Source of the DNA: Macrostomum hystrix
Lineage: Eukaryota > Platyhelminthes > Macrostomidae
Assembly: GCA_950097015.1 (NCBI GenBank)
Contig: CATNEN010000003.1
Span: forward strand, 14,365,001 to 14,429,000
Length of the DNA stretch: 64,000 bases
Reading direction: 5' to 3'
Every line of letters starts with the position of its first letter. Position 1 is the stretch's first letter. A model generated the notes under the pieces. That model worked only from the letters and a program-made list of their open reading frames with translations. It was not told the origin of the DNA and did not search any database. Made by a program: the position numbers and the translations under genes. Shown one piece after another: positions 50,501 to 60,845 of this stretch.

Positions 50501-53500
50501 AATACATTCTGTCACACTCACTGAACACTGTCTGTAACATTCACTGGTTAGAGTTTGTCACACTTATGGAATTCTATCTTCACACTCACTGAATAGAGGC
50601 TGTCACACCACCTGAATACAGTCCGTTACACAGCCTGAATACAGTCTGTCACACTACCTGAATACAGTCTGTCACACCACCTGAATACAGTCTGTCACAC
50701 TACCTGAATACAGTCTGTCACACTACCTAAATACAGTCTGTCACTCCACCTGAATACAGTCTGTCACACTACCTGAATACAGTCTGTCACACTACCTGAA
50801 TACAGTCTGTCACACTACCTAAATACAGTCTGTCACTCCACCCTAAAACACGCAGACGCGGCTTCATTATGGGAGTGTGGAACAGTCACACGTCAGCAGG
50901 AAATATTCTTGGCAGCATCATCGCTGGTTTCTTTGTCAGCAAAAGCTGGGGCCTCAGTTTTATTGTGCCCGGTGGAATTATCTTTACTGCCGGATGTCTC
51001 TGCTTATTGCTGTTGATTCCATGTAAGTAAGATTGTCTAGCTAGATTATATATACTTTATCTTGCTAAATTTAAACTTAATAAAATTAACTAAAATCGTT
51101 GCAGACCCGACAGACGTTGGTCTACCGTCGCCGCACGACAATGATGTTGTAAGAATTGTAGAAAAATGGTACATTATTTTACTTTGAGAAGTGGACAAAC
51201 TTATATGTGTCTAGCCGATGTGAAAATATAGAAATAAAATCGGGTCATTGAAGTGTATCATAAAGATATGAAACGGTAAGATAAGATAAGGGAGAACTCA
51301 GATACAAAAGAGATTAGACACGGGAGAGATGAGTCATGGAATAGATGAGACATGGAAAAGATGAGACACGGGATAGATGAGACACGGGAGAGATGAGACA
51401 CGGGAAAGATAAGACACGGGAGAGATGAGACACGGGAGAGATGAGACAGGGGAGACATAACACAGAGGAGAGATGAGACACGGGAGAGATGAGACACGGG
51501 GGAGATGAGACACGGTAGAGATAAGACATAGGAGAGAAGAGACACGGGAGAGATGAGACACGGGAGAGATGAGACACGGGAGAGATGAGACACGGGAGAG
51601 ATGAGACACGGGAGAGATGAGACAGGGGAGACATAACACAGAGGAGAGATGAGACACGGGAGAGATGAGACAGGGGAGACATAACACAGAGGAGAGATGA
51701 GACACGGGGGAGATGAGACACGGTAGAGATAAGACACGGGAGAGATGAGACACGGGAGAGATGAGACATGGGATAGATGAGACACGGGATAGATGAGACA
51801 CGGGAGAGATGAGACACGGGAGAGATGAGACACGGGAGAGATGAGACACGGGAGAGATGAGACATAGGAAAGATTCAGAGACATAGGAAAGATGAGACAC
51901 GGGAGAGATAATACTCTGATGTCCTAATACTACAAATCCAGTTTTTAAGACATGAAAACGCTTTTCTTTAAGAAAAAAAAGTTAGTAATTTTTTTAACAT
52001 TTTCGTTTTCTAGGTTCTGCTTGAGGTTTCAACATCAGTGCGTTTTTAGTTCTAGAATTTTCCTTAACATTTATTTAAAGTTATCTTATCTTTTTCATAT
52101 AATTTTCTTAATGGTATTTAGTTAATTAATTGCATGGACTACTGTCTGCACATAATGGACCTGCTTGCTAACTCATTAGAATACTATTTTTTATGCTCGC
52201 CTACTCTCTGATATCCAAATACCAATTAGTTAATAATAATATCATCAGGAGGGCTTTGGGGATGATCCTAGACCCGCAGCCAGCGAGGAGGCAATTCTGC
52301 CCATTTCGCTGACTCCTGAGCACACACGCACTCAGATACTGTACGCAGGCACACGCTCACACAGGTGTGTACATCTGCCCTGACTTTCTCATCGTCAGGC
52401 AGTGTACAATCTCACTGCGCCTTGGAGGTTGGCCCTCAAGGGCGTAAATTTCACGACAAGCCCCCAAGCCTTCTCTCCGCGACTGCGGCCCAAATAAATG
52501 TGGCCTCGCCGCGGAATCGAGCTCAGGGACCTGGTGCCAGAGGCACAAACTGTGTGTTTTCATTATGCTAGCTGTGTGTTTAATTTTTCTTTTAAAACGC
52601 TTTTTCTGGCGTTTTCTAGTGGCTCTGCACTTGTCTTTGACGCCGCTAAAAGTCGCTAGATGTAGCAGCCACACTAGCTGAAATAATGCAGAGTTGTGTC
52701 ACGCTAAAGGACACAAATTGTTCCAGTGTAGTCGGGAATCGAACCCCCGACTTGTCTGACACCAACCTCTAAGCTAAAACGCCAATTTACTATATTTTGG
52801 CCACACTTAGTTACGGGTCAGTTGAATAAAAATATATTAGAAAAGTGGAATTATAACACGCCTAATGTTGTTTGTGTCGTTAAATTCTAAAAATACTCTT
52901 AGAATCTTGGGAAAATGTTTTTGCAGGTCAAGTTAAGGTATTTTGCTAGTTATCTGTATGTGTGTACATGTACAACAGAACAGAAAAATGCGGAAATTAA
53001 ATATTTTCTGTAGAAAAAGTAGATAAAGCTTTAATTGCTGGCTAGAGCCTAGGTATGTTTTTTTATTTGGCTGGGGTAAAATATCAAAGATAAGGTTTTA
53101 AAGTGTTTTGTTTCTAACAGTCACTAACTCTAACTTATATATGGCTTGTGTTTTGGTCTTCAAGCAAGGCCTGGATAATATTTTAAGGTCTTGAACACTA
53201 TATTTTTGCTGCTTCTAGTTGGCACTTTGACTTGTGATTGTTGTTGACATTGAGTTTGGCGAGTTAGACGGTCAGTAGTTCAAATTTCACTTCTAACTTG
53301 AGAAACTCGAGTGGGTCTTTAGTCCATGGACAGAAAAGCTGTACACAACCTTTCGAATTGCAGTAGAAACACGGTTTGTGTTTCAACTACACACAGTTCT
53401 TTGTATCTACCAAACTATTCAACTAATTGATATGAAAATCCGTAACACGGGCTAAACCTAATGGTTAGGGCATCGGACTCACGACTTGAAGATCGGGGGT

Positions 53501-56500
53501 TTCCAGCATAGCTGGGTAATAAAGACTGGGTTTGGCGTCCCACCAGTCCATGGACTGAACAGGTGTACGCAGCCTTCAGATGCGCCACGCAATAGCTGCA
53601 CATTTGGTAGCTATCGTGAAGTATTTGAGATACCCCGAAAAATGGACATCTGATAATATAATCTAGATTCTATTTAAACAAACATTGTTTTAGGACATCA
53701 TCGTGCAGTCTGTGACACCGTCAACTGTTGACATCACAGAATATGCTCCGAACAGTCAAAGCCCATTCGGCAGTCCTAGTGTTTCTGGGACTAGTTCGAC
53801 AATTAATAATCTATCGTCGCCTGGGTCAGACACGGATCCTCTGTTGCCTAGGGATACCGATCTGACAGACTCCAATGTCTCTAATACAGACATAGGCAGC
53901 AGGAGAGCGATAAGCATTCTGGGCGCAATGCGCATTCCAGTGAGTAAAGATCTTGTGTTATTGTATTCATGCTTCCCATCGATAATTCATGCTTCCCATC
54001 GATAATTCATGCTTCCCATCGATAATTCATGCTTCCCATCGATAATTCATGCTTCCCATCGATAACTCATGCTTCCCATCGATAACTCATGCTTCCCATC
54101 GATAATTCATGCTTCCCATCGATAACTCATGCTTCCCATCGATAATTCATGCTTCCCATCGATAACTCATGCTTCCCATCGATAATTCATGCTTCCCATC
54201 GATAATTCATGCTTCCCATCGATAATTCATGCTTCCCATCGATAATTCATGCTTCCCATCGATAATTCATACTTTTTCCTCGTCATTCCATGCTTTTTCC
54301 TTGAAAATTCATGCTTTCCATCGATAACTCATGCTTTCCATTGAAAATTCATACTTTTTCCTCGTCATTTCATGCTTTTTTCTTTACAATTTATGCTTCC
54401 CCCTCGACAATTCATGCTTCCCCCTCGACAATTCATGCTTCCACCTCGACAATTCATGCTTTAGCCTCGATTATTCATGCTTCCTTCTCGATAGTTCATG
54501 CTTCCTTCTCGATAATTCATGCTTCCTTCTCGATAGTTCATGCTTCCTTCTCGATAGTTCATGCTTCCTTCTCGATAGTTCATGCTTCCTTCTCGATAAT
54601 TCATGCTTCCTTCTCGATAGTTCATGCTTCCTTCTCGATAGTTCATGCTTCCTTCTCGATTATTCATGCTTCCTTCTCGATAATTTATGCTTCCTTCTCG
54701 ATAGTTCATGCTTCCTTCTCGATAGTTCATGCTTCCTTCTCGATAGTTCATGCTTCCTTCTCGATAGTTCATGCTTCCTTCTCGATAGTTCATGCTTCCT
54801 TCTCGATAGTTCATGCTTCCTTCTCGATAGTTCATGCTTCCTTCTCGATAGTTCATGCTTCCTTCTCGATAGTTCATGCTTCCACCTCAATAATTGAGGA
54901 TTCCGTGCTCAAGTGCTCGAAAAAATGTTAAAATAAGAAATGGAAAATGCTTTTAGCTGTGCTCAAAATATTTTCTTCTATTTCTGAATCTGATAATGCT
55001 TGCAGCTATGCTCAAGAAACCTTTCCTTAGTTTTAGCTTCGAATAACGCTACAACGCTACGTATGCTCAATCAGTATTCATTTAGTTTTGAATCAAATAA
55101 GGCTTGAAGCAATGCTCAAAAAATGTTAAAATAAAGAAGAAATAACGTTTTTAGCTGTTTTCAACATTTTTTCTTCTAATTATGGATCTGATAATGATTG
55201 CAGCTATGCTCAAATTTTTTTTCCTTAGTCTTAGTATCGAAAAACACTTCCTGCTACACTCCAACAAAAACTTTCAATTTTTCTTACGGCGAGAAAATTC
55301 TAATAAAGCAAACAAATATCTGCTTTGTTAACAAATAAAGCACCGATGCAATTTAATAAAACTGACAATGTCCGGCCCTATTCTAAAGATAACAGCTTTT
55401 TCGAATATCGAATGCCTTTAGAGAGAAAAAAATGCTTAGAAAGTTAACGTGTACCATCTCGTTAAGAAGGCAAAGCTTTTACTGAAATGTTTTAGTCAAA
55501 GAATCGCGAAAATCGGACAACGCGTTCGCTAGAACAATGACAATACCACTTTTTACATTGAGTGAATTGACACATAGTTTTAAGTTTAGTATAACTGATG
55601 ATGATGAAATCTTCGCTGTGATTCTCGAAGTGAGGTGGGTGTTTCTCACACCATGATTGGTCATCGAATCCTCATGGTCATAAATGTTAGGTCTAGGCGG
55701 AGTGAGGTGGATGTTCTCTTATCTGAATTTTTGGTTAGAACCTACACAAATGGTCTAGGGTTGAGTGAGTCAGGCGGTCTTGTTATCTGGATTGGTTTTT
55801 TTGAAACCGTCCTCGCTAGGCGGAATGAGGTGGTTGTTCTGTTCGCTGGATTAGTTGGAAAAAACTCTTTAGACGGAGTGAGGTGGGTGTTCCCTCATCT
55901 GGATTGGTTATCAGAACCTCTTTAGACGGAGTGAGGTGGGTGTTCCCTCATCTGGATTGGTTATTAGAACCTCTTTAGACGTAGTGAGGTGAGTGTTCCC
56001 TCATCTGGATTGGTTATTAGAACCTATTTAGACGGAGTGAGGTGGGTGTTCCCTTATCTGGATTGGTTATTAGAACCTATTTAGACGTATGAGGTGAGTG
56101 TTCCCTTATCTGGATTGGTTATTAGAACCTCTTTAGACGGAGTGAGGTGGGTGTTCCCTCATCTGGATTGGTTAACAGAACCTCTTTAGACGGAGTGAGG
56201 TGGGTGTTCCCTCATCTGGATTGGTTATTAGAACCTCTTTAGACGTAGTGAGGTGAGTGTTCCCTCATCTGGATTGGTTATTAGAACCTATTTAGACGGA
56301 GTGAGGTGGGTGTTCCCTTATCTGGATTGGTTATTAGAACCTATTTAGACGGAGTGAGGTGGGTGTTCCCTTATCTGGATTGGTTATTAGAACCTCTTTA
56401 GACGTAAGAGGTGAGTGTTCCCTCATCTGGATTGGTTATTAGAACCTATTTAGACGGAGTGAGGTGGGTGTTCCCTTATCTGGATTGGTTATTAGAACCT

Positions 56501-58781
56501 ATTTAGACGTATGAGGTGAGTGTTCCCTCATCTGGATTGGTTATTAGAACCTATTTAGACGGAGTGAGGTGGGTGTTCCCTTATCTGGATTGGTTATTAG
56601 AACCCCTTTAGACGGAGTGAGGTGGGTGTTCCCTCATCTGGATTGGTTATTAGAACCTCTTTAGACGGAGTGAGGTGGGTGTTCCCTCATCTGGATTGGT
56701 TATTAGAACCTCTTTAGACGGAGTGAGGTGGGTGTTCCCTCATCTGGATTGGTTATTAGAACCTCTTTAGACGGAGTGAGGTGGGTGTTCCCTCATCTGG
56801 ATTGGTTATCAGAACCTCTTTAGACGTAGTGAGGTGAGTGTTCCCTCATCTGGATTGGTTATCAGAACCTCTTTAGACGTAGTGAGGTGAGTGTTCCCTC
56901 ATCTGGATTGGTTATTTGAACCTCTTTAGACGGAGTGAGGTGGGTGTTCCCTCATCTGGATTGGTTATCAGAACCTCTTTAGTCGGAGTGAGGTGGGTGT
57001 TCCCTCATCTGGATTGGTTAACAGAACCTCTTTAGACGGAGTGAGGTGGGTGTTCCCTCATCTTGATTGTTTAGAAAAACCTATTTGGGTGAATTGAGGT
57101 GGCTGTTCCTTAATCGCTAAATGAAATCGTCAAACGCTCGGCAAAGTTTTTTTCCTATTTTTTTGTTCCTTTCAGGGCGTTGTCGAGTATTCGTTGTGCC
57201 TATTCTTCGCTAAACTAGTCAGCTATACGTTCCTCTATTGGTTGCCGAACTACATAAAACATTCGAGTGGTCTCAACCCGGAGAAAAGCGCCTTCCTATC
57301 CACCCTATTTGATGTTGGGGGCATTGTTGGCGGTATTTTAGCCGGAGTTATTAGCGATATGAGCGGTCAGAGAGCGCTTACCTGCATGCTAATGCTCCTA
57401 TTGGCTGCTCCAATGGTGAGTAGTGCTCTTTTTGCGCCTGAAATTCCCATCTTAAACTGTTGGCTTACAATAGTCTCGATTATTTTATTCCAGTTGCTAA
57501 TGTACGAAAAATTTGGAGACACTTCGTTGATAAATTCTATTAGTAAGTTTTTCGTAATGATTTTTCATACTAACTGCTTCAGGATGGGATTCCAGTTCCT
57601 TCAGGATGGGATTCCAGTTCCTTCAGGATGGGATTTCAGTTTCTTCAGTGTGGGATTCCAGTTCCTTCAGGATGGGATTCCAGTTCCTTCAGGATGGGGT
57701 TCCAGTTCCTTCAGGATGGGATTCCAGTTCCTTCAGGATGGGATTCCAGTTCCTTCAGGATGGGATTCCAGTTCCTTCAGGATGGGATTCCAGTTCCTTC
57801 AGGGCGACATTCTAGCTCCTTTCTAATTTACTTAAAGATGGTCATTTTTTCTTTCTGGTTGATTTCCTTTTCTGAAGTTTTACGAAAATCTTATAACAGA
57901 ATCGTTGGCAAAGTACTGTTGTTTTCCAGTTCTGCTTCTAATCACCGGCGGCTTTGTGAACGGTCCCTACGCTCTCATAACAACAGCTGTCAGCGCTGAT
58001 CTCGGCACTTCGGTCAAGGGCGACTCAAAAGCGTTGGCTACTGTCACCGCCATTATTGATGGAACTGGCAGCATGGGTGAGGGAATTTGTAATTTGTAAC
58101 ATACTACTTTAAGTAGTAAGTAACACAACTACCATTATTTTTTGTATATAAAGAATTGACAAAAAATGCTGCATTCGCATCATTTTTTATCTAGGTGCCG
58201 CGTTTGGCCCGCTAATGACTGGCCTAATAGTTAAGACTGGCTGGCAGAATGTCTTCTACATGCTTATCACTGCCGACCTCATGGCCTTGTTGGTACGTGT
58301 CGAATTCAGCACCAATCCAAAGCTATCCAAACCTAACTTTAAGTCATAACCTGATAGGACACCCACCTCACGCCTCTAAAATAATATTCCTGCCCTAGAC
58401 AGCATACACTTCACGCCGCCCAACTAGAATTCGATTCCTGCCTAATCAACACCCACCTCACGCCGCCCAGCTAGAATTATTTTCCTGCCCTAGACAACAT
58501 AAGGCCGCCCAACTAGAACTCTATTCCTGCCCTAGTCAACACCCACCTCCCGCCAACGAATAAAAGTTATATCCTGCACGACACCAACCTCAAACCGCCC
58601 AATAAAAATCCAACTTATTCTTCAAGACGACACCCACCCACCCCGAAAATGCATCAAGCTTGTTCACTAACCCTCATTCCAGCTCTTGTGTCGCTTGGGT
58701 GCTAGTGAAATTTCTGAATTTCGTCGGATACGCCAACAAACAGCTTACGAGGACCTTAACAGGGATAATTCTCCATCTTAA
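47573..58781 (+). CDS. SLC37A2: SLC37-family sugar-phosphate exchanger (SLC37A1/A2-like)
   Basis: Exons 47573-47643, 48575-48656, 48747-48840, 48925-49003, 49069-49204, 50095-50171, 50856-51022, 51105-51148, 53694-53939, 57176-57415, 57494-57542, 57930-58076, 58195-58292 and 58683-58781 keep frame throughout (542 aa). A further candidate exon, 52249-52368, would add 40 aa. This is a 12-helix major-facilitator antiporter exchanging glucose-6-phosphate or other phosphosugars for phosphate, in the ER membrane in vertebrates. Diagnostic strings are YHLSRKPISVVK, LHQNCSD, CCWAPF, LFAYAIGMLISG, ATGWPSVVACVGHWFGKGR, RGFIMGVWNSHTSAGNILGS, FLSTLFDVGGIVGGILAG, NGPYALITTAVSADLG and TAIIDGTGSMGAAFGPL. 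The loop between helices 6 and 7 is Ser-rich and holds DTDPLLPR, an acidic dileucine-type signal. A1 and A2 are not separable by eye. Confidence 0.95.
47644..48574. other. SLC37 intron 1, long but without an array
   Basis: 931 bp of unique AT-rich sequence. It is one of the few long introns here lacking a minisatellite. A stretch at ~48240-48320 resembles generic repeat sequence but has no diagnostic ends. Confidence 0.6.
49220..50040. repeat. C/T-rich 14-15-bp array in SLC37 intron 5
   Basis: Units ccttctccccctcg, with cgtctttttccctt and ttgtcttctca variants. The plus strand is almost pure pyrimidine for ~800 bp and ends ~55 bp before the acceptor of exon 6. A block of ~225 bp around 49450-49660 recurs at ~49670-49890. 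Confidence 0.93.
50570..50840. repeat. 23-bp array at the 3' end of SLC37 intron 6
   Basis: About 11 units of ctgaatacagtctgtcacac plus tac, ending only ~15 bp before the exon 7 acceptor at 50855. Left-flanking degenerate copies extend to ~50480. Confidence 0.93.
51295..51910. repeat. 16-bp array in SLC37 intron 8
   Basis: About 38 units of agagatgagacacggg, the reverse complement of the array inside the hAT element at 26830-27070. A ~47-bp subpattern gacaggggagacataacaca recurs three times. Minus frames (repeated SLPCLISPVSHLSRVS) are period artefacts. Confidence 0.95.
52380..52545 (-). repeat. Dispersed SINE-like repeat
   Basis: The reverse complement of 52461-52542 matches 41966-42038. 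The other end carries ctttctcatcgtcaggcagt (52384-52403), which recurs at 63092-63111. B-box-like gagctcgattccgc suggests tRNA ancestry. Confidence 0.7.
52690..52790 (-). repeat. tRNA-derived SINE head
   Basis: The minus strand reads ttttagcttagaggttggtg (A-box consensus), then gtcgggggttcgattcccga (perfect B box in a T-arm). The anticodon arm is almost absent, only about 8 nt between the D and T arms. It cannot be a functional tRNA and is best read as a SINE head or tRNA pseudogene in SLC37 intron 8. Confidence 0.7.
53222..53390 (+). repeat. SINE copy 1 in SLC37 intron 8 (diverged)
   Basis: Shares with the copy at 53450-53610 the order gagttagacggtcagtagtt, then tagtccatggacagaaaagc and tgtacacaacctttcgaatt. 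It is more diverged than its neighbour. Confidence 0.55.
53450..53610 (+). repeat. SINE copy 2, tRNA-derived head
   Basis: Reads ctaaacctaatggttagggc (A box), atcggactcacgacttgaag, gatcgggggtttccagca (degenerate B box), then a body with caccagtccatggactgaac and ggtgtacgcagccttcagat. The tRNA-like head plus unrelated tail, and a diverged copy ~230 bp upstream, make it a SINE rather than a gene. Confidence 0.65.
53960..54265. repeat. 20-bp array in SLC37 intron 9
   Basis: About 15 near-perfect units of gataattcatgcttcccatc, with a t/c variant (gataactcat). Confidence 0.96.
54266..54885. repeat. 21-bp array adjoining the 20-bp array in SLC37 intron 9
   Basis: A transition zone (54266-54470) of degenerate units leads into ~20 homogeneous units of gatagttcatgcttccttct plus c. 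The shared ttcatgcttcc core shows descent from the 20-bp neighbour. Open frames on both strands (SFSIVHA, MNYREGS) are period artefacts. Confidence 0.95.
54886..55624. other. Unique part of SLC37 intron 9
   Basis: About 740 bp, with weak ~130-bp internal similarity (ttttagctgt...ttgcagctatgctca occurs twice near 54950-55010 and 55150-55210). No exon was seen. Confidence 0.5.
55625..57100. repeat. 53-bp array in SLC37 intron 9
   Basis: About 27 units, each tttagacggagtgaggtggg, tgttccctcatctggattgg, ttattagaacctc. Variant units change gaggtgggtg to gaggtgagtg, a perfect 5' splice-site string. It ends ~75 bp before exon 10. Confidence 0.95.
57570..57805. repeat. 22-bp array in SLC37 intron 11
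   Basis: About 10 units of ttccttcaggatgggattcc plus ag. Each contains two pyrimidine-CAG strings resembling 3' splice sites. The intron is 57543-57929. Confidence 0.94.
58340..58660. repeat. Degenerate ~60-bp array in SLC37 intron 13
   Basis: About five imperfect units sharing acacccacctcacgccgccc, aactagaatt and cctgccctag. The core is the reverse complement of the gcgtgaggtgggtgt core seen at 32030 and 55625. Confidence 0.8.
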
Positions 58782-60184
58782 TGTTAAGCATGCGAGATTT
58801 AAACAGCAAGTGTTTTTGTAAAGACACCTAACAGCTTTACTAGTGTTTTTATATTGCCTAAAAACTTTGCGTACGTATAATGTATAGCGTAGCAAATGAA
58901 CTGATTCGATTCTTCCTATCTTTTAATTGAAATATAAAATTTCATAATTTCATAATTTCATAATTTGATAAGTATTTAAAATAAGCCTGTACGAAAAAGT
59001 GACTCGATCAGTTCTTTTACTTGATCTTATTTATCGGATTGTGTCTTGAAAAATGTTTTGCCTGAAAAATTATTACTTTGTTTGTTAATGCTAATGCCGA
59101 TTGTATTATCCGTCGTTCGTCTTTCTTACCAAAGATGTTGATTATCCAAATTTACAATGTCGTAATTGATTTTTGTTTGAATGTGTTCTTTTATCAGAAG
59201 TTAACAGAAGGTCTTGTCCAGCTCGTCTAAAATTGAAATACCGGTCTAAATTGACTCAGAAATAGATGAGCCAATTAAAACTAAAAGCTAATTGCCTAGC
59301 CAATTAAAATTCCTTCCCCCGCTGACACCCACCTCTCACCCTGCCTAGCCAATTTGAATTCCTTCCCCCGCTGACACCCACCTCACAGCCTGCCTAGCCA
59401 ATTTGAATTCCTTCCCCACTGACAGCCACCTCACCATGCCTGCACATTTTAATTCCTTCCCCACTGACACCCCATTCATATGCATTCGCAATTTTTAAGG
59501 TGATAGTCAATTGTACAACTTTATTCTTTCGACTTAAAATGGTTTGCTTGTCTTTGTGCGAACTCGGACTATCTCATGGGTTATGATTAAGTTTTTTCTA
59601 GTTTGATTTTCCTCAATATTTTTCTATTACTTATCTATAGTTTTAATTAAATGTCGCTGCAATTGTTGCCTCCGTTTGAATGCTGAAACAAAAAACAAAT
59701 GTTATATTTCATTCTTTTTTTCTGATCTCTTCTTTTTAAGAAATTATACCCTTGTCTATTTTAAATTTTGCGTTTCTGTTTTGAAATAATAATAATAAAT
59801 ATACACACAATCTTTGGTATATCAATGCCAATGAACAATAAACAGTTCAGTTTAAAATTAAATGTAAAATTTGACGGTCGAGTCGAGATTGTGTCCTAAT
59901 TCTTTTGAAAGTTTTCTTTTTTGTCAGTTTTTCTATTTTTTTGTAAAATTTCTTCTTTATGCGCTTTGTAAACATAGGTTAAGTACTTTTTCAGTTGCCT
60001 TAACTGTTATATTTGCACTGATTGATTAATTTCGGAAATCTTGTTAGCAAATTGTACAAGGTAATTATTTTAGCTTTTCAGAAAAGAGTTGAACTGTTAA
60101 TGTATTAACCTTTGATTTTTATATTCTGAAACACTATAATTATTCGGCACAAGTTGCTTACACATACACAATCAACTTCATTTC
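58782..60184. other. SLC37 3' flank, AT-rich, with a short degenerate array
   Basis: No gene seen. A four-unit degenerate repeat at ~59290-59480 holds tgacacccacctcacagcct and aattccttccccc. The only AATAAA-like strings are far away (~59805), so the SLC37 poly(A) site is not assigned. Confidence 0.5.
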
Positions 60185-60640
60185 ATAGCTCTTTCACTTC
60201 CTACCCTGGCTGTCACCAACCTCACGCCATGACTAAGTACATTTCACTTCCAACCCTGGCTGTCACCAACCTCACTCCATGACTAAGCACATTTCACTTC
60301 CAACCCTGGCTGAAACCAACCTCACTCCATAACTCAGCACATTTCACTTCCTACCCTGGCTGACACCAACCTCACTCCATAACTCAGCACATTTCACTTC
60401 CTACCCTGGCTGACACCAACCTCACTCCATGACTAAGCACATTTCACTTCCAACCCTGACTGTCACCAACCTCACTCCATGACTAAGCACTTTTAACTTC
60501 CAACCCTGGCTGAAACCAACCTCACTCCATGAATGAGTACATTTCACTTCCAACCCTGGCTGTCACCAACCTCACTCCATGACTAAGCACATTTCACTTC
60601 CAAACCTGGCTGACACCAACCTCACTCCATGAGCAGCCAA
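60185..60640. repeat. 50-bp array downstream of the lysine-rich gene
   Basis: About nine units of gactaagcacatttcacttc, caaccctggctgtcaccaac, ctcactccat. It shares the caccaacctcac(g/t)cc core with other arrays. Confidence 0.94.
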
Positions 60641-60845
60641 AACCTTTCAAAGTCCCACCACAGACGACATCCAACTCCTGCCTCGGCTTTTTAATAGATA
60701 GATTAGACGAAATAGGCTATTAAATATATTTATAATAGCATTTTTAGCTAACCAAAATACGAGCTCTAAAAACTCTAAAAGGAATCACCAGAAGCTTGAC
60801 CCATTTACTGAGTAAAATAACAAGCAAATATGCTTGTAGTCCAGT

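Noticed and set aside
52690-52790. Functional tRNA gene
   Set aside because: The B box is perfect but the anticodon arm is almost missing, so the cloverleaf cannot form. Called a SINE head instead.
54311-54931. 206-aa SFSIVHA frame and 138-aa MNYREGS frame
   Set aside because: Period-21 artefacts within SLC37 intron 9.
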